Shown in pieces: positions 45,261 to 55,338 of a stretch of DNA of 64,000 nt. The notes below the pieces were generated by a model, which was not told the DNA's origin, made no database searches, and saw only the letters and a list, made by a program, of their open reading frames with translations. The stretch comes from Bisporella sp. PMI_857 (lineage: Eukaryota; Ascomycota; Leotiomycetes; Helotiales; Helotiaceae), in NCBI GenBank assembly GCA_021307315.1, contig JAJSPD010000091.1, positions 1 through 64,000 of the forward strand, written 5' to 3'. Numbering within the stretch: the stretch's first letter is position 1; each line of letters starts with the position of its first letter. The translations under genes and the position numbers were made by a program.

Positions 45261-46631
45261 TTACCACCACTTCCAAGGGTAGTAAATATCTCTAACCACC
45301 CCTTCCTGATCTATAACAAACTGCCATCCGTACATCGCACCAACAATACAAGTATGCTGTAAATCTAGCTCGATCTTGTCACCAATTTTCCATTCATGTT
45401 CGACAGCCACCTTTCGTTGTCCATCTCCCACATAAGCCAAAATCCCATGCTCTTGACTCACGCGATCTACGATCCATCCGGGTCTGTTGCTGTCGCGGAC
45501 TCTCGCAATTCCTGACAAATGCCCAGGCTCTCGGGTCAGCGCTAGCACTCCAGCGTTTATAAGTGCCTCATTTCGATCTGGATATATAGAGCAGATCTCT
45601 GTTATTACAGTCATAGCAAGGCCAGATGAGCCAACCGTTCCAGTCGAAAGTTGTTGAAGGTCATTGTAGATTAACGTTCCTGCTACTATTTAGCATTAAT
45701 ACTCTCGGCTTCACCGTGGAGAAATACCAGCATGGATCTCCATGGTTATATTTGATGCACACTTCTCCCGAATTGGTCGAATAACTCTCGCAGTAGGCGA
45801 CGAGCCAACCGACAGCGTGAGTGGCCGCGTTTGGTCTCTCAAGAGTCTAGTCACCCGCAATACCTCATCTATATGTTCTTGAAGGACGGCTTCAGCGTCC
45901 TGGATAGTTCGGCTCGTTGCTGCTTTCGCAGAATAAGAATAGAAGCCATAAATATCAACATTTGGAGCATCTTCAGCGACGCGAACTAATTCCTTCAGTG
46001 CGGCCGATTTAGGAGGTAAACCAGCACGCTTAGTTCCCATATCTAATTTGATGAAGACAGACCATGGTTGTGATTTGTTTTCGGGACAGCGTTCATATTT
46101 AGATAGTAGAGAGATATGATCGATATGATCCACGAGAAGACGTGTTGTGACGGTCTTAGAAAGTATGTCCATCTCCGGAAGCATTGATGGTCCTATCGGC
46201 AAACCATATAGGACCTTCGGATATCGTGTTAGATGTGAAAAAGGGACAAGTTCTTGACTCACGTCTGTTATAATACCCTCAGCGATTAAAGGCTGTAAGC
46301 CACGTATCTCTCTCAAGGTAGAGGCAATTACTTTAGTGCACGCAGAGCCTAATAAAATTCTTGTTACATCTAGAGTCTTCTGCATTTAGCACATCTTCCA
46401 CGGTAGGGATGTGCTGTCCGTCATTACCTTATTAGATTTGACGTGAGCTCGAAAGTCCACCCCCGCTGCCTTCACATTTTCATGAAAAATTCGCGCGTTT
46501 TCTTTAATGGTCGGCAGCGATAGACATAGTGATGGTGATGGCAACTCTGTCTTGTGTTTTCCGATATACCTATGAATGTCGGCGGGATAAGGGGAGGCCA
46601 TTCTGTCCAAGGTGTCTAATGCGCAAACCAT
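45261..46631 (-). CDS. D-serine dehydratase/D-threonine aldolase-like PLP enzyme, 424 aa
   Basis: Exons: 46631-46428, 46379-45728 and 45679-45261; introns 48 nt each; 425 codons. It has the alanine-racemase-type N-terminal barrel fused to the D-ser_dehydrat C-terminal domain. ELPSPSLCLSLPTIKENA leads to the PLP lysine region FRAHVKSNK, where the Lys after HV is the Schiff-base residue in the family. VFIKLDMGTKRAGLPP and TLSVGSSPTARV follow for phosphate binding. The C-terminal LQHTCIVGAMYGW matches the zinc-binding H-x-C motif. The second acceptor could be three bases later (KK versus K), with little effect. Such enzymes deaminate D-serine or cleave D-threonine and 3-hydroxy-D-aspartate. Its neighbours suggest a D-amino-acid or beta-hydroxy-amino-acid degradation cluster. 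Confidence 0.88.
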
Positions 46632-47648
46632 ATGCCAATGTTGCCTGAATTCATCTGGAATTTATATCAATGAGTGGCCAAAAAAATCTCTGTTCGAATG
46701 CTCGAATCATGTGCGTGATTCGGTTAGGCCGGAATATATATGCGACGGCGGTATCGAGCTCCGTAGTTCGGTCGTTAGTTCTCTCGAGTTAAACACGGGT
46801 ATCAAGTTACCAAGCCGTCTCCTGGTTATATCTTAACTGGTTGTTGGTTATTAGGCCATTATTCTGTATAATAGAGTTCATTCTCGACCAATCGTTTCTG
46901 TAAATTCCCTAAACCAGGGTGCCGAGTCCGGTCCCGTTGTTGTTTCCAAAAGCGACCACCTCTGCAGCAATTAATTACAACGCCGAGCTATCCAGTCTCC
47001 TTCTTTTTCAACATAGCCACTTACTAGTCTCTGCCTTCTGGGTCATTTTAGTGGGTTTCATATCCAAATTCGGCGTCTCTAGGCCGAAATCTCCTAAACT
47101 CGGGTGCCGAGTCCACCACTATTATCCGACCAGAGAGGTATATCCACAAAGGCATCAAGCGCCACAGTGGTATGAAGAGTTAGTATGTACTTTACATTTA
47201 TTGCCTGAGTATGTTCAGCAATATGGCACCTGATTCCGGATCTGCAAGCAGTGCGCGGGAACAGAAGAAAAGTCCTCCAGCCACAATGGTTTCCGAGTAA
47301 ATAATCACGCGTGGTGGGGGTGCACCCTTGGTGCAGAACAAGAGCGCGTGACATTATTCAATGGTTTATTGAGGGAGGAAGCCAGATTATGATTTAGGCT
47401 TTTAAATGATGGTTTATAAGGATTCAGGAACAGGTAAGAAGGCTTTACCGCTTAGTGAGACTGACAAAGCATTTCGAATGTTAGAGCCCTATTCACTTTA
47501 CATGGTGATTTCCTTCTAATATTCTGCTCAATTTATTGAGTTGATTAATTGACTCGAAGTCGACTGTTGCCAAGCAAGGCGACCCTGCCAGATCCTTCCT
47601 CCAAGAGAATCAACATACTTTGCAGTCGGAAAATTTCCTTTAAGGATT
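46632..47648. other. intergenic stretch with a 27-bp direct repeat
   Basis: The promoter of the PLP enzyme lies at the left. A 27-bp direct repeat with four mismatches, core GGGTGCCGAGTCC, is at 46903-46929 and 47088-47114. No supported gene. Confidence 0.45.
46903..47114 (+). repeat. imperfect 27-bp direct repeat pair, 185 bp apart
   Basis: Copies at 46903-46929 and 47088-47114 differ at four positions and share the last 13 bases GGGTGCCGAGTCC exactly. It could be the ends of a small decayed element or a duplicated regulatory patch; undetermined. Confidence 0.45.
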
Positions 47649-50364
47649 CTACTGGTTAGCGCCTTCAAAATTCAGATCGCCATTTCTGTCCTGTTCTTCA
47701 TTCCGTGCCCAAAACCAGTACTGTTCGGCCATTCCTTCCGACATCCCATCGCCGAAAGAATTAAGACCAATGAGATCGATAGAAGAGAGGAGGTCCGACT
47801 CGGATGCTCCTCCGTCGATATCGACTGCATTCCAAAGCCAATTGTAGCCTTGACCATCATTCTTTGATGAAAATGAAGGTGAATTACGACTTGTGTTTAT
47901 TTCAGTAGCTAGCTGCTGGAGCTCTTGAAGCTCCTTTCTCCTTGACTTGGCAGGTGCGTTGCCTTGGCACGCCATCCAATCCAGGATCATATCCGCTATT
48001 GTGATACAACTAGCATCAATTAGTATCAGAGGATAAGCGATGGTCGTCAATGTAATGATGAAGCCTGCAGAGAAGACGGCTTGCAGATCAAATGGTAGGA
48101 ATGGTTCTAGGATGTGTTAGTGGGCAGAAAGAAAGAGCGTTTCTTGAAACATGTACCAATGAGGTCTTGTTCGTGAAGGGTTGACAAAATTTTGATGATC
48201 GTTGTTGCAGCACCAATGCACGTCTGCAATAATGCAACGACCGCATCTGAAACAGTCTTGGCTATTTCATCACCTGGCGGCGCCATTCGTTGTTTAACTA
48301 GGGTAAACATTATTGGCCGGGTAATCATAATGGTGCACTGGTTGTAGGTCGGTTATCGAAAAGCCACCACGACTGTGCTGAAACTTGGGTCAAAATACCT
48401 GGTAATACATAATTTGTAAAGTTGCAGCTACTCGTGAGACTCGGCTTTGCCTATTCAAATTTAGGTCAAACTTTCCAGTAAAATCGTCTGCTAAACTCGT
48501 CATCTTGTAGAGGACACCTTGAAGTCCTAATATAAATGCTTTATCTAGAGTTCCGTTAATCTTGTATGCAGCTGTGAAGCAATTAGCAAGATACAAAATG
48601 AGATATAAGACATAATATACAAGTCATCACTTTCCCTTCCAGCATAGCTAGCTTTGCATGAAGTATCAATGCGGAGTTGTCAAACCCTAAATCCTTCTCT
48701 TTAGGCATTGAAATGTCAATATCTCTATCATCAACAGTTAACGGGGCTCCCATATTAATAGAAAGCTTTCTATCGATAATGTACAGCGTCCACCAAAGAC
48801 GGCGACGGCGTTCATACTCTCTTTTCTCAAGAGATCCTGGAGAAATTTCCCTATTCATGCCCAAACAAAATGCCATTCGGACCGCTTCCCCTATCTGACA
48901 CGGTTTATCTTGGTTATCATAACGGTCTATGACACAGTAGGGTTCAAAACTTACAAAGGTGTAGGCAGAACTTCTCATATCTACAGTGAGTAGATATAGT
49001 GATATCATACAAAGTATTTCAATGCTTAGGATGGGATTCTCCCATGATTCTAACACATTCGGTTTCAATTTTAAGGCTTGAAGAAATTCTACGGCCCCTG
49101 GGGGACCAAGTGTAGAGGCTCTTCTTCGGAGAAATAACTTCCCAAAGGCAACTACAAGAAGGAATTGCACGTGCCATAGGTCTTTCATGTCGTTAGATAG
49201 ATTTCCATTGTAGTGTTGATCGAGATTGTGCATGAAGCTTTCCTTATCAAACAAATGATAAGTCGCACCCAGGTGAAACAAGGTGGTATTAGTCAGGTAT
49301 TCTGCATAGTCTCGAGATGGGATGTCATAGTTATGTAATGGTATAATCTGACGAGCCGACGCCGAGGCTATACTGTAAGTATCCTCTTCGGACCTAGGGG
49401 TCAGGTCGATGGAATCATCGCTCCCTGTGGCCTCCTTAAGAAAACTCCGAATCTGCCAGCTAAAAGACCAAGAAGAAGACGACCCCAAATAGCCTAAATT
49501 AGTTCGTAAGCAATATCTGTGAGGTTGGCCAAGTCATGGAATCAGACTTACGTTGCTTTCCAGATGAATCTGTCAAAAAGAAAGACTGGGATGATGTAAG
49601 GGGGTTTCGGACAGATGAGACAGTTTCGCCGATCAATGGTAAAGGATCCTGAACTGATACCAAAGATGGCTCTCCGGAGGGGGCAGTATCCTGGTGGTGT
49701 AAAGGGGCCTCCTTAGGAATTTTTGGGTATGATCTAAGAGGAGTGATACCCGCATCATGGCAAGATTGTCCCTCTATGGAATTGCGTGCAGGGAACCATG
49801 ACGAGGGTGATGGTAAATAGCCATTACTGTGTTGATCTGGGGTCTGGATACTTGCAATGGCAGTAGATTGTGTGACATGTTTAACAGAAGATGAGTGAGC
49901 ATGGTCAGGTGATATTTCTTGATCAGCACAATGGCTAATAGAACCGACCCTTGATATACTGGCGCCAACCCCTGGAGTTTCCTGCTGTTCATACCTTGCA
50001 ATTGTGCTCCTAAGATGTTGCAAGTGCCTGAGATACACTTGTCAGAGAAAATAATCTATCTTTCGCCGGGAAAGAATATTTTTTACTTCTCCGATACCAG
50101 GACTCTCCTTCCAACATCCTCAAATGTGCAGGGTGAGGGAAGGCCAAAGCAATTCTGACAAGGAAGGTGACCTGAGCATTTGATCTTCTTCCGTCTGCAT
50201 CTCTGGCACCTGGATAAGGATGAATTAGCACTATGAGTAGATACGGCTGGAATAAGGCTAACAGACGCATTGCGGGTCTTTGCGCGGGTTTCACCAGCGG
50301 CCCGTGACCTAGCCGGCCGTTCATGTATATCCGATTGAGGGCCTATGCCAGCAACTTGCTCCAT
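47649..50364 (-). CDS. Zn2Cys6 transcription factor, 793 aa, seven exons
   Basis: Exons: 50364-50267, 50209-50087, 50027-49552, 49493-48621, 48571-48399, 48337-48157 and 48106-47649; introns 57, 59, 58, 49, 61 and 50 nt; 794 codons, all phases consistent. The zinc cluster is Cys34, 37, 44, 50, 53 and 60 (CX2CX6CX5CX2CX6C). It is followed by a heptad-like HLQHLRSTIARYEQ that fits the usual dimerisation helix. The 57-nt first intron lies just before the cluster, is a multiple of three without stop, and has a good CTAAT branch site; retained, it would insert 19 residues before the first Cys. The fungal_trans region includes TNTTLFHLGATYHLFDKESF, RRRRLWWTLYIIDRKLSINM and APLTVDDRDIDISMP. It is probably the regulator of cluster C. 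Confidence 0.87.
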
Positions 50365-50851
50365 TGTAGATCGGATTAGTGCTACTTGACCAGTCTATTC
50401 TCTGCAGAAGGCTGCTCTTTCACGATCGCTGGTCATTCAAAACCTGCCGAGGAACTAGCCGAGGGGGTAATTATTGCTTAGTCATGTTCGGAAATGATAT
50501 CCGTGTTTAGTGTCGTTTGAACGGCTTTGGCCGGACCCAGCACCCGTCTTTGCAATCTCAACAACCAAACCACCATTCAATAGTCTATCTACATCTTACT
50601 TTTCCTATGCCATACCTGCCATAGATTCTCAAACCTTGCATTCGTAAGGGCTATACTATTCCTTCTAGAACGATTGTTCCTTCGTCTTAAAGGATCCGCT
50701 TCGAAGCCCAAAACACATTTATCCAAATACTGTCACCACAAAAGGCACTTCCAAAGAGAATATCATCTTACCAATACTGTACAGTCACCCCGCCATTCCC
50801 AATTATTTTATATTCAACAATCTTCTCTAGATTAATACTAAGACAACCCTG
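50365..50851. promoter_or_regulatory. divergent promoter of the Zn2Cys6 factor and the HAD gene
   Basis: Non-coding 487 bp. GCCGAGG occurs at 50446-50452 and 50458-50464, as two direct copies 12 bp apart. The second lies within AACTAGCCGAGG (50453-50464), which is also found in front of the cluster's MFS gene. Directly repeated CCG-type triplets suit a zinc-cluster factor. Confidence 0.5.
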
Positions 50852-51475
50852 ATGGCGTATCCCAAAGCTATTATTTTCGATCTTCTCACGGCCCTTTTAG
50901 ACAGCTGGAAAGTCTGGGATGCCGCAGCTGGCAGCTCGGGCGATGGCCGAAGATGGCGCACGCGTTACCTTGAGTTAACATATGGCTGTGGCATTTATCA
51001 ACCATATGAAGACCTTGTTAAGCAAGCAGCTATTGATGCCGGTCTACAAGCCAGTGCTCCGGAGGCTCTCCTTATCAGTTGGGATAGTCTGGAGCCATGG
51101 CCCGAAGTCGTTGAGATTCTCGCCAAGCTGCGGGCTCGTGGTATACTGATAGGTGTTGTTACCAACTGCTCACTTGAACTTGGGCGGCGAGCTGCGAGCC
51201 GTTGTGAAGTGCCTTTTGATGCGGTTGTGACTTCAGAAGAAGCGGGATATTATAAACCGCATCCGATTCCTTATGCCGCTGCACTATCAGCTCTAGATGT
51301 GGGTGCTTCTGATGCATTGTTTGTAGCTGGGAGTAGCGCAGACGTACCTGGCGCAACAGAGGCTGGAATGAAAGTTGTCTGGCACAATCGTGTAAACCTG
51401 ACGCCAAGACCTGGCTCGACGCCACCGCTGCGCGAAGGACGTTCCCTAGATGAGGCATTACAGGATTTTTTATAG
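50852..51475 (+). CDS. haloacid dehalogenase-superfamily hydrolase, 207 aa
   Basis: Single exon from ATG 50852. HAD motifs: motif I IIFDLLTALLDSW, with the nucleophile Asp9 or thereabouts; motif II VVTNCS; motif III Lys in GYYKPHPIPY; motif IV FVAGSSADVPGA, in which the usual acidic pair is reduced to one Asp. A helical cap sits between motifs I and II, as in 2-haloacid dehalogenases and phosphoglycolate-type phosphatases. Size is typical. It is divergent from the Zn2Cys6 factor over 487 bp and probably belongs to cluster C. In this family a Thr at the fifth position of motif I is normal; the Leu at the third position makes a dehalogenase or small-molecule hydrolase more likely than a phosphatase, which normally has Asp there. 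Confidence 0.87.
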   Translation: MAYPKAIIFDLLTALLDSWKVWDAAAGSSGDGRRWRTRYLELTYGCGIYQPYEDLVKQAAIDAGLQASAPEALLISWDSLEPWPEVVEILAKLRARGILIGVVTNCSLELGRRAASRCEVPFDAVVTSEEAGYYKPHPIPYAAALSALDVGASDALFVAGSSADVPGATEAGMKVVWHNRVNLTPRPGSTPPLREGRSLDEALQDFL

Positions 51476-52020
51476 TTTTGCGAACACATTTGACCAATAA
51501 AAACAGGTTCTGCATAAAGACTACTCGCCATGCGTTAGAGCTGGTAAGAAATGACACATGAAGTCACATGGAGATGAATGAGGCCCCAGGTCAGCGAGTT
51601 AGCTAGAAATATACATAGGTTTCATTCAACAATATTACCAACGCAATCTCAATCTAGCCACCACCCTACTTGTAATAGTGTAGACTAATGTTGCTTTGTA
51701 GGGGGGCGGTCTAAGGCTCTAAGCCAGCGATTTATAGTCTATTACAACACAAAACATAGAATAGTTAGTCCTAAACTCATGTCCTTTTAAAACTATGATA
51801 GGACTGAAAGCCCCTATTTTGGGCTCCCAATGCCAAGGCTATCCGTAACAAAAGTAGGTATATAAAAACAATGAAAGTGCACAAATAAGAAGATAGATTC
51901 AAACCCTCGGTATCACTTCCGGCTTTACTTATAGCACTCTTTTCTTTGTTGTTTTAACATTATTCAAGCAATAAATGCTGTATTTTTTCTGCTTAAATAT
52001 TTATTTTAAACGCAGGTCAA
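51476..52020. other. intergenic stretch, nothing recognised
   Basis: AT-rich, about 0.5 kb, including the 3' end of the HAD gene. No gene or strong repeat. Confidence 0.45.
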
Positions 52021-53560
52021 CATGTCACGCCACGTTTGCAGTAAGTGCGGCCGTTCTGGGACCAAAGTCAGCCGTGACAGCACCCTAGAAGACCAACCGA
52101 AAGTTAATCCCGAAGCCGTTGTGGAAAGGACCAAGTTCCCCAGAAAAATCGCTCGAGACAAGAGAGAATTTGGCAATACGTGCAAATTAAATTGTTCTTG
52201 AATTGCCTTCACCGCCGATATGTTTATATTTCAGATCACCCTAGGCTGAAAAGTGATGATCTTATTCACAAGGGGCATCGGCTGCGGGTGGGCGGGCGCA
52301 AGACGGAGCCAATTCCTTATTATGATATATGTGAGGCAAGGACAAATCCGTTCAATTATGTCATAATTGCGATTGGACCTCCGCTCTCGAGGCTGATTGT
52401 TATGGATACACATCGCGACTGAAGGTCTTCTACCCCCGAGACAATTGTGCCATCTGGGAAATTGGTTCAAATTGGATGCCTAAGGATTATCCTAACATCG
52501 CTACTAGTCCGTCGAATAAAGATTACATGGCTCAAGAGTTCCTTCGAAAAGGGAAACCCAATCTTCCTCTGGCGCAAATGCACAGATTTAGCGAGGAAAA
52601 CGACAAGTTCCACTTTACTATCATATCCCGGGCAAAGGGCTACGCCATACGCACAATCCGGCACACGTTCACGCAAGAGCAAAAGATGGACGTACTTCAG
52701 GACTTACAGCATTGTATAAAGAAGTGGTGCCAGATTACCAGACCTTCAATGCAGAGAGTGGATGGCTCAGAGCTTTTAGACCGCTTTATTGGAACTTGTA
52801 CCGGGCATGGATGCATAAAAACAGGACGCAACGAGGAAGAGTGGCTGGAAAATCTAACCCCAGCGTTGCGTAACGGCCTTCTTTCGAGGCATTGGTTCTA
52901 CAACAAGGGTGAAAATGCTGACCAGGCGACGCGAGCCTCATGGGTTAAAAAAGCAGACGAGAAAGTAGCTCAACTCAAAGCGGATTTCCCAAAAGGCAGA
53001 CCATAGGTTCTTACTCACGGCGGCTTGCATGATAACGTCTTTATCTCAAACGATAACACAGAGGGGAAGTTCAAAGTTTCCGCAGTCATTGGCTGGGAAC
53101 TAGCTAGATTCTTTCCATGGTGGGCAGAAAGATGCAGCAGCTGGAGTTGATGCGTTCGATATTCTTGGCATAGATTCTGATATTTTTCCCCCTGGATATA
53201 ATAAAAAGCAATGGGACAGAGCCCTCAAAGCAACAGATCCGGTTGAAAGCTTGTGGAAAGAGGGAGGAAACCATATAATAAGCATGTACAAGCCAAGCAA
53301 ACCGGTAGTATCGCAAGCCATTTTGTGGTTGCAAGTCATACGTCCAGGAATACCGTGACACTTAGCTCAGTTGGGAAGAAGAGCATTTGGACTTGTTCGA
53401 TGTGGATTCTTCAGATTTCGAATATGACGAAGACGAAAAGAAATTTCAGAAATAGCAGAGAAATTTTTTCCCGTGGTTTAACGAAATCAATAACTAGTCG
53501 AAGAGCGGAGATGCTGCTCAATATTCCATCCTTAAGCAAATGACTAGCCGAAACGTATCT
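52021..53560 (+). pseudogene. dead APH-type phosphotransferase (aminoglycoside/choline-kinase fold)
   Basis: The clearest part runs in one frame from about 52400 to 53115: VFYPRDNCAIWEIGSNWMP, FTIISRAKGYAIRTIR, then EEWLENLTPALRNGLLSRHW and KADFPKGRP, a TAG where Tyr is expected, VLTHGGLHDNVFISNDN and KFKVSAVIGWELARFFPWWAE. In intact members these last two read HGDLHxxN and IDWE, holding the catalytic base and the metal-binding Asp; here both Asp are Gly. The frame is broken before 52400 (a TGA after MDTHRD) and after 53115, where a shifted piece reads GYNKKQWDRALKATDP. A start-like MSRHVCSKCGRSGTK lies at 52021 but its link is uncertain. The gene is clearly inactive. Confidence 0.68.
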
Positions 53561-53790
53561 ACTTCTGGTAGAAACAAGGTCCCTTACATGTTGCACAAGC
53601 TAAGTAGCCTAATCATATCAGTTGACTTACAGCAAAATTAAGATTTAGTACTGTTTAATTATCACATTGGCGGAAAGGAAGTTCGAAAAAGATAAGACAG
53701 GTTTCTCGTTCTTCACTAGTCAAAGACGTTCGTCTATATGATGCCTTCAGGCTGCGGAAAGTATTCTGGTACTAAATGCTTGGTTAGCAT
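53561..53790. other. short gap
   Basis: Between the APH relic and the zinc-ribbon frame; nothing seen. Confidence 0.3.
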
Positions 53791-54267
53791 TTATGGCAAG
53801 CAGGGGGTTTCTCTGAATTCCATGCTTGAATATGTGACAGCCCTTTCGCCCGCTATCTCCTTAAAAGTTTCCCAAACGACATTCGTTTCCGCAAAGACCC
53901 GCCACCTAGAGCTGGCGTGGTCTAGCGCTTTGGGTAAGGACAACCTTTTGTCTCCCCCTGGCCGATGTACGAATACCAACTTTTCATCTGGAATAAGGTG
54001 CGTACCTTTGTTTCGAACCGCAAGGACTGCTACATATTCACTGTTCTCAATACCCATGTCGCATCTCTCACCAGGCTTTTTTTTTCGTCTTCTCGGAATT
54101 ACCTGTGTTAATTACATATACTCTCCACTTGATGTGCGGACAATTTTGTTCCGAATCGGAAGAGTCCATCCGCTGCAAGTGGCACAGAATTCGTCGGAAC
54201 CGGCATGGGGTCTTTTGCAATGCCAGCATATAAGTTGCTGTGCATCATAGTTCGACGAAGTTGCCAT
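53791..54267 (-). pseudogene. small zinc-ribbon reading frame with an in-frame stop
   Basis: From ATG 54267 the minus strand reads MATSSNYDAQQL, then ICWHCKRPHAGSDEFCATC, a CxxC-(11)-CxxC zinc-ribbon pattern, and stops with TAA after SGEYM. The same frame then continues without another stop for about 110 codons: LTQVIPRRRKKKPGERC, then LAVRNKGTHLIPDEKLVF and on to a TAA at 53791. The continuity and sensible composition on both sides of the TAA suggest a single coding sequence with a nonsense change, or an intron too short to recognise. No family was identified. It could be a small nuclear or RNA-binding protein; this is conjecture. Confidence 0.45.
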
Positions 54268-55338
54268 AGAAACCTTGCCGGGAGGAGCAAATGACAAAAT
54301 AGAAGTGTTTAGTGAGCTTGGTGCTGTAAATTTTTTTTTAAAAAAATTTGAACTGCTAGACAGAAAACTAGATTGTCGTGATGGATGGAGCAACTCGAGT
54401 TCTACCCTTATGTCTACTGAAAAGAGCTGTAGCTCAATCGATAAAGTGAGAGAATTTTTTGTGTTGTTGTGAACTCTAGCCAGATTTCATGTGGTTTCAT
54501 GTTTCAAACCAAAAATAAAGGGTAGAGAGGCAATGTTTACAAATTTTTAATATTTAGTCTAGCAAGGGACGAACAAAAAAGTGAAAGAGAGACAAGAAAG
54601 ACATTTCGGTAAGTGCGATGATGTTGATAGGACAAAGGAAGTATGTCATACTCCTAGGAGTGTTGGTAGTAACACAAAGGTAATTCAAATATCTTCTTTA
54701 GGATGCAATAAAGTCTCCAACACGTGGATCAGAACTCTGTCTCTCCTGTTCAATCCGCTATTCTTGTGGATACTCTCTAAGCCGTTTTGGATACATCCGG
54801 CCATCCCAGGGGAAGCGAGCACGGTAATATAGATACCTACCATGTTCATAGCAGTAATTGGGTCATGGAACCCGGTTCGGATGTTTTGGGGATAATGAAG
54901 CAGGCGATGCCAGTGAGTCCGTGCTAGTATCCACTACCGTTTCCTTCCTTTAGAGTGGCCCGGCCCTAAGTTTAATTTGGCCCTTCCGCGCGGGGAGTTT
55001 CTTTACTTACTTCAAGGTCTTTGGAGTTGATACGATATGGTTAGCGGATTGCCAGGGGCCGCAGAGGTTGGGAGCACCCACTAATATCATCTGAAAATGA
55101 AATACCAGCTTATGGAAAGGAAATATAGTTAGAGGCTTAGTAAAATGTAAATGGGCAGATCGTGGTTAGGCAACGTTTTTGTGCGGGATATCTAATATAT
55201 ACAAATGCGTACTTTATCGTTCCGTTTATTGTATCCAAACGCCAACCAATGCATTCTTTCTCTCATATATCATGCCCTCACAGAGGTGTATACTACTCCC
55301 CCTAGTCATTAACGCATCCACATTTCATCTAGTCTTAT
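54268..55338. other. 1 kb intergenic stretch
   Basis: No supported gene; T- and A-runs around 54328-54345. It ends at the 3' end of the sugar-transporter gene. Confidence 0.45.

Noticed and set aside
54427..54475. tRNA-like stretch (GTAGCTCAATCGATAAAGTG)
   Set aside because: It resembles a D-arm box, but no acceptor stem, anticodon arm or TTCRA T-loop follows at the right distance.
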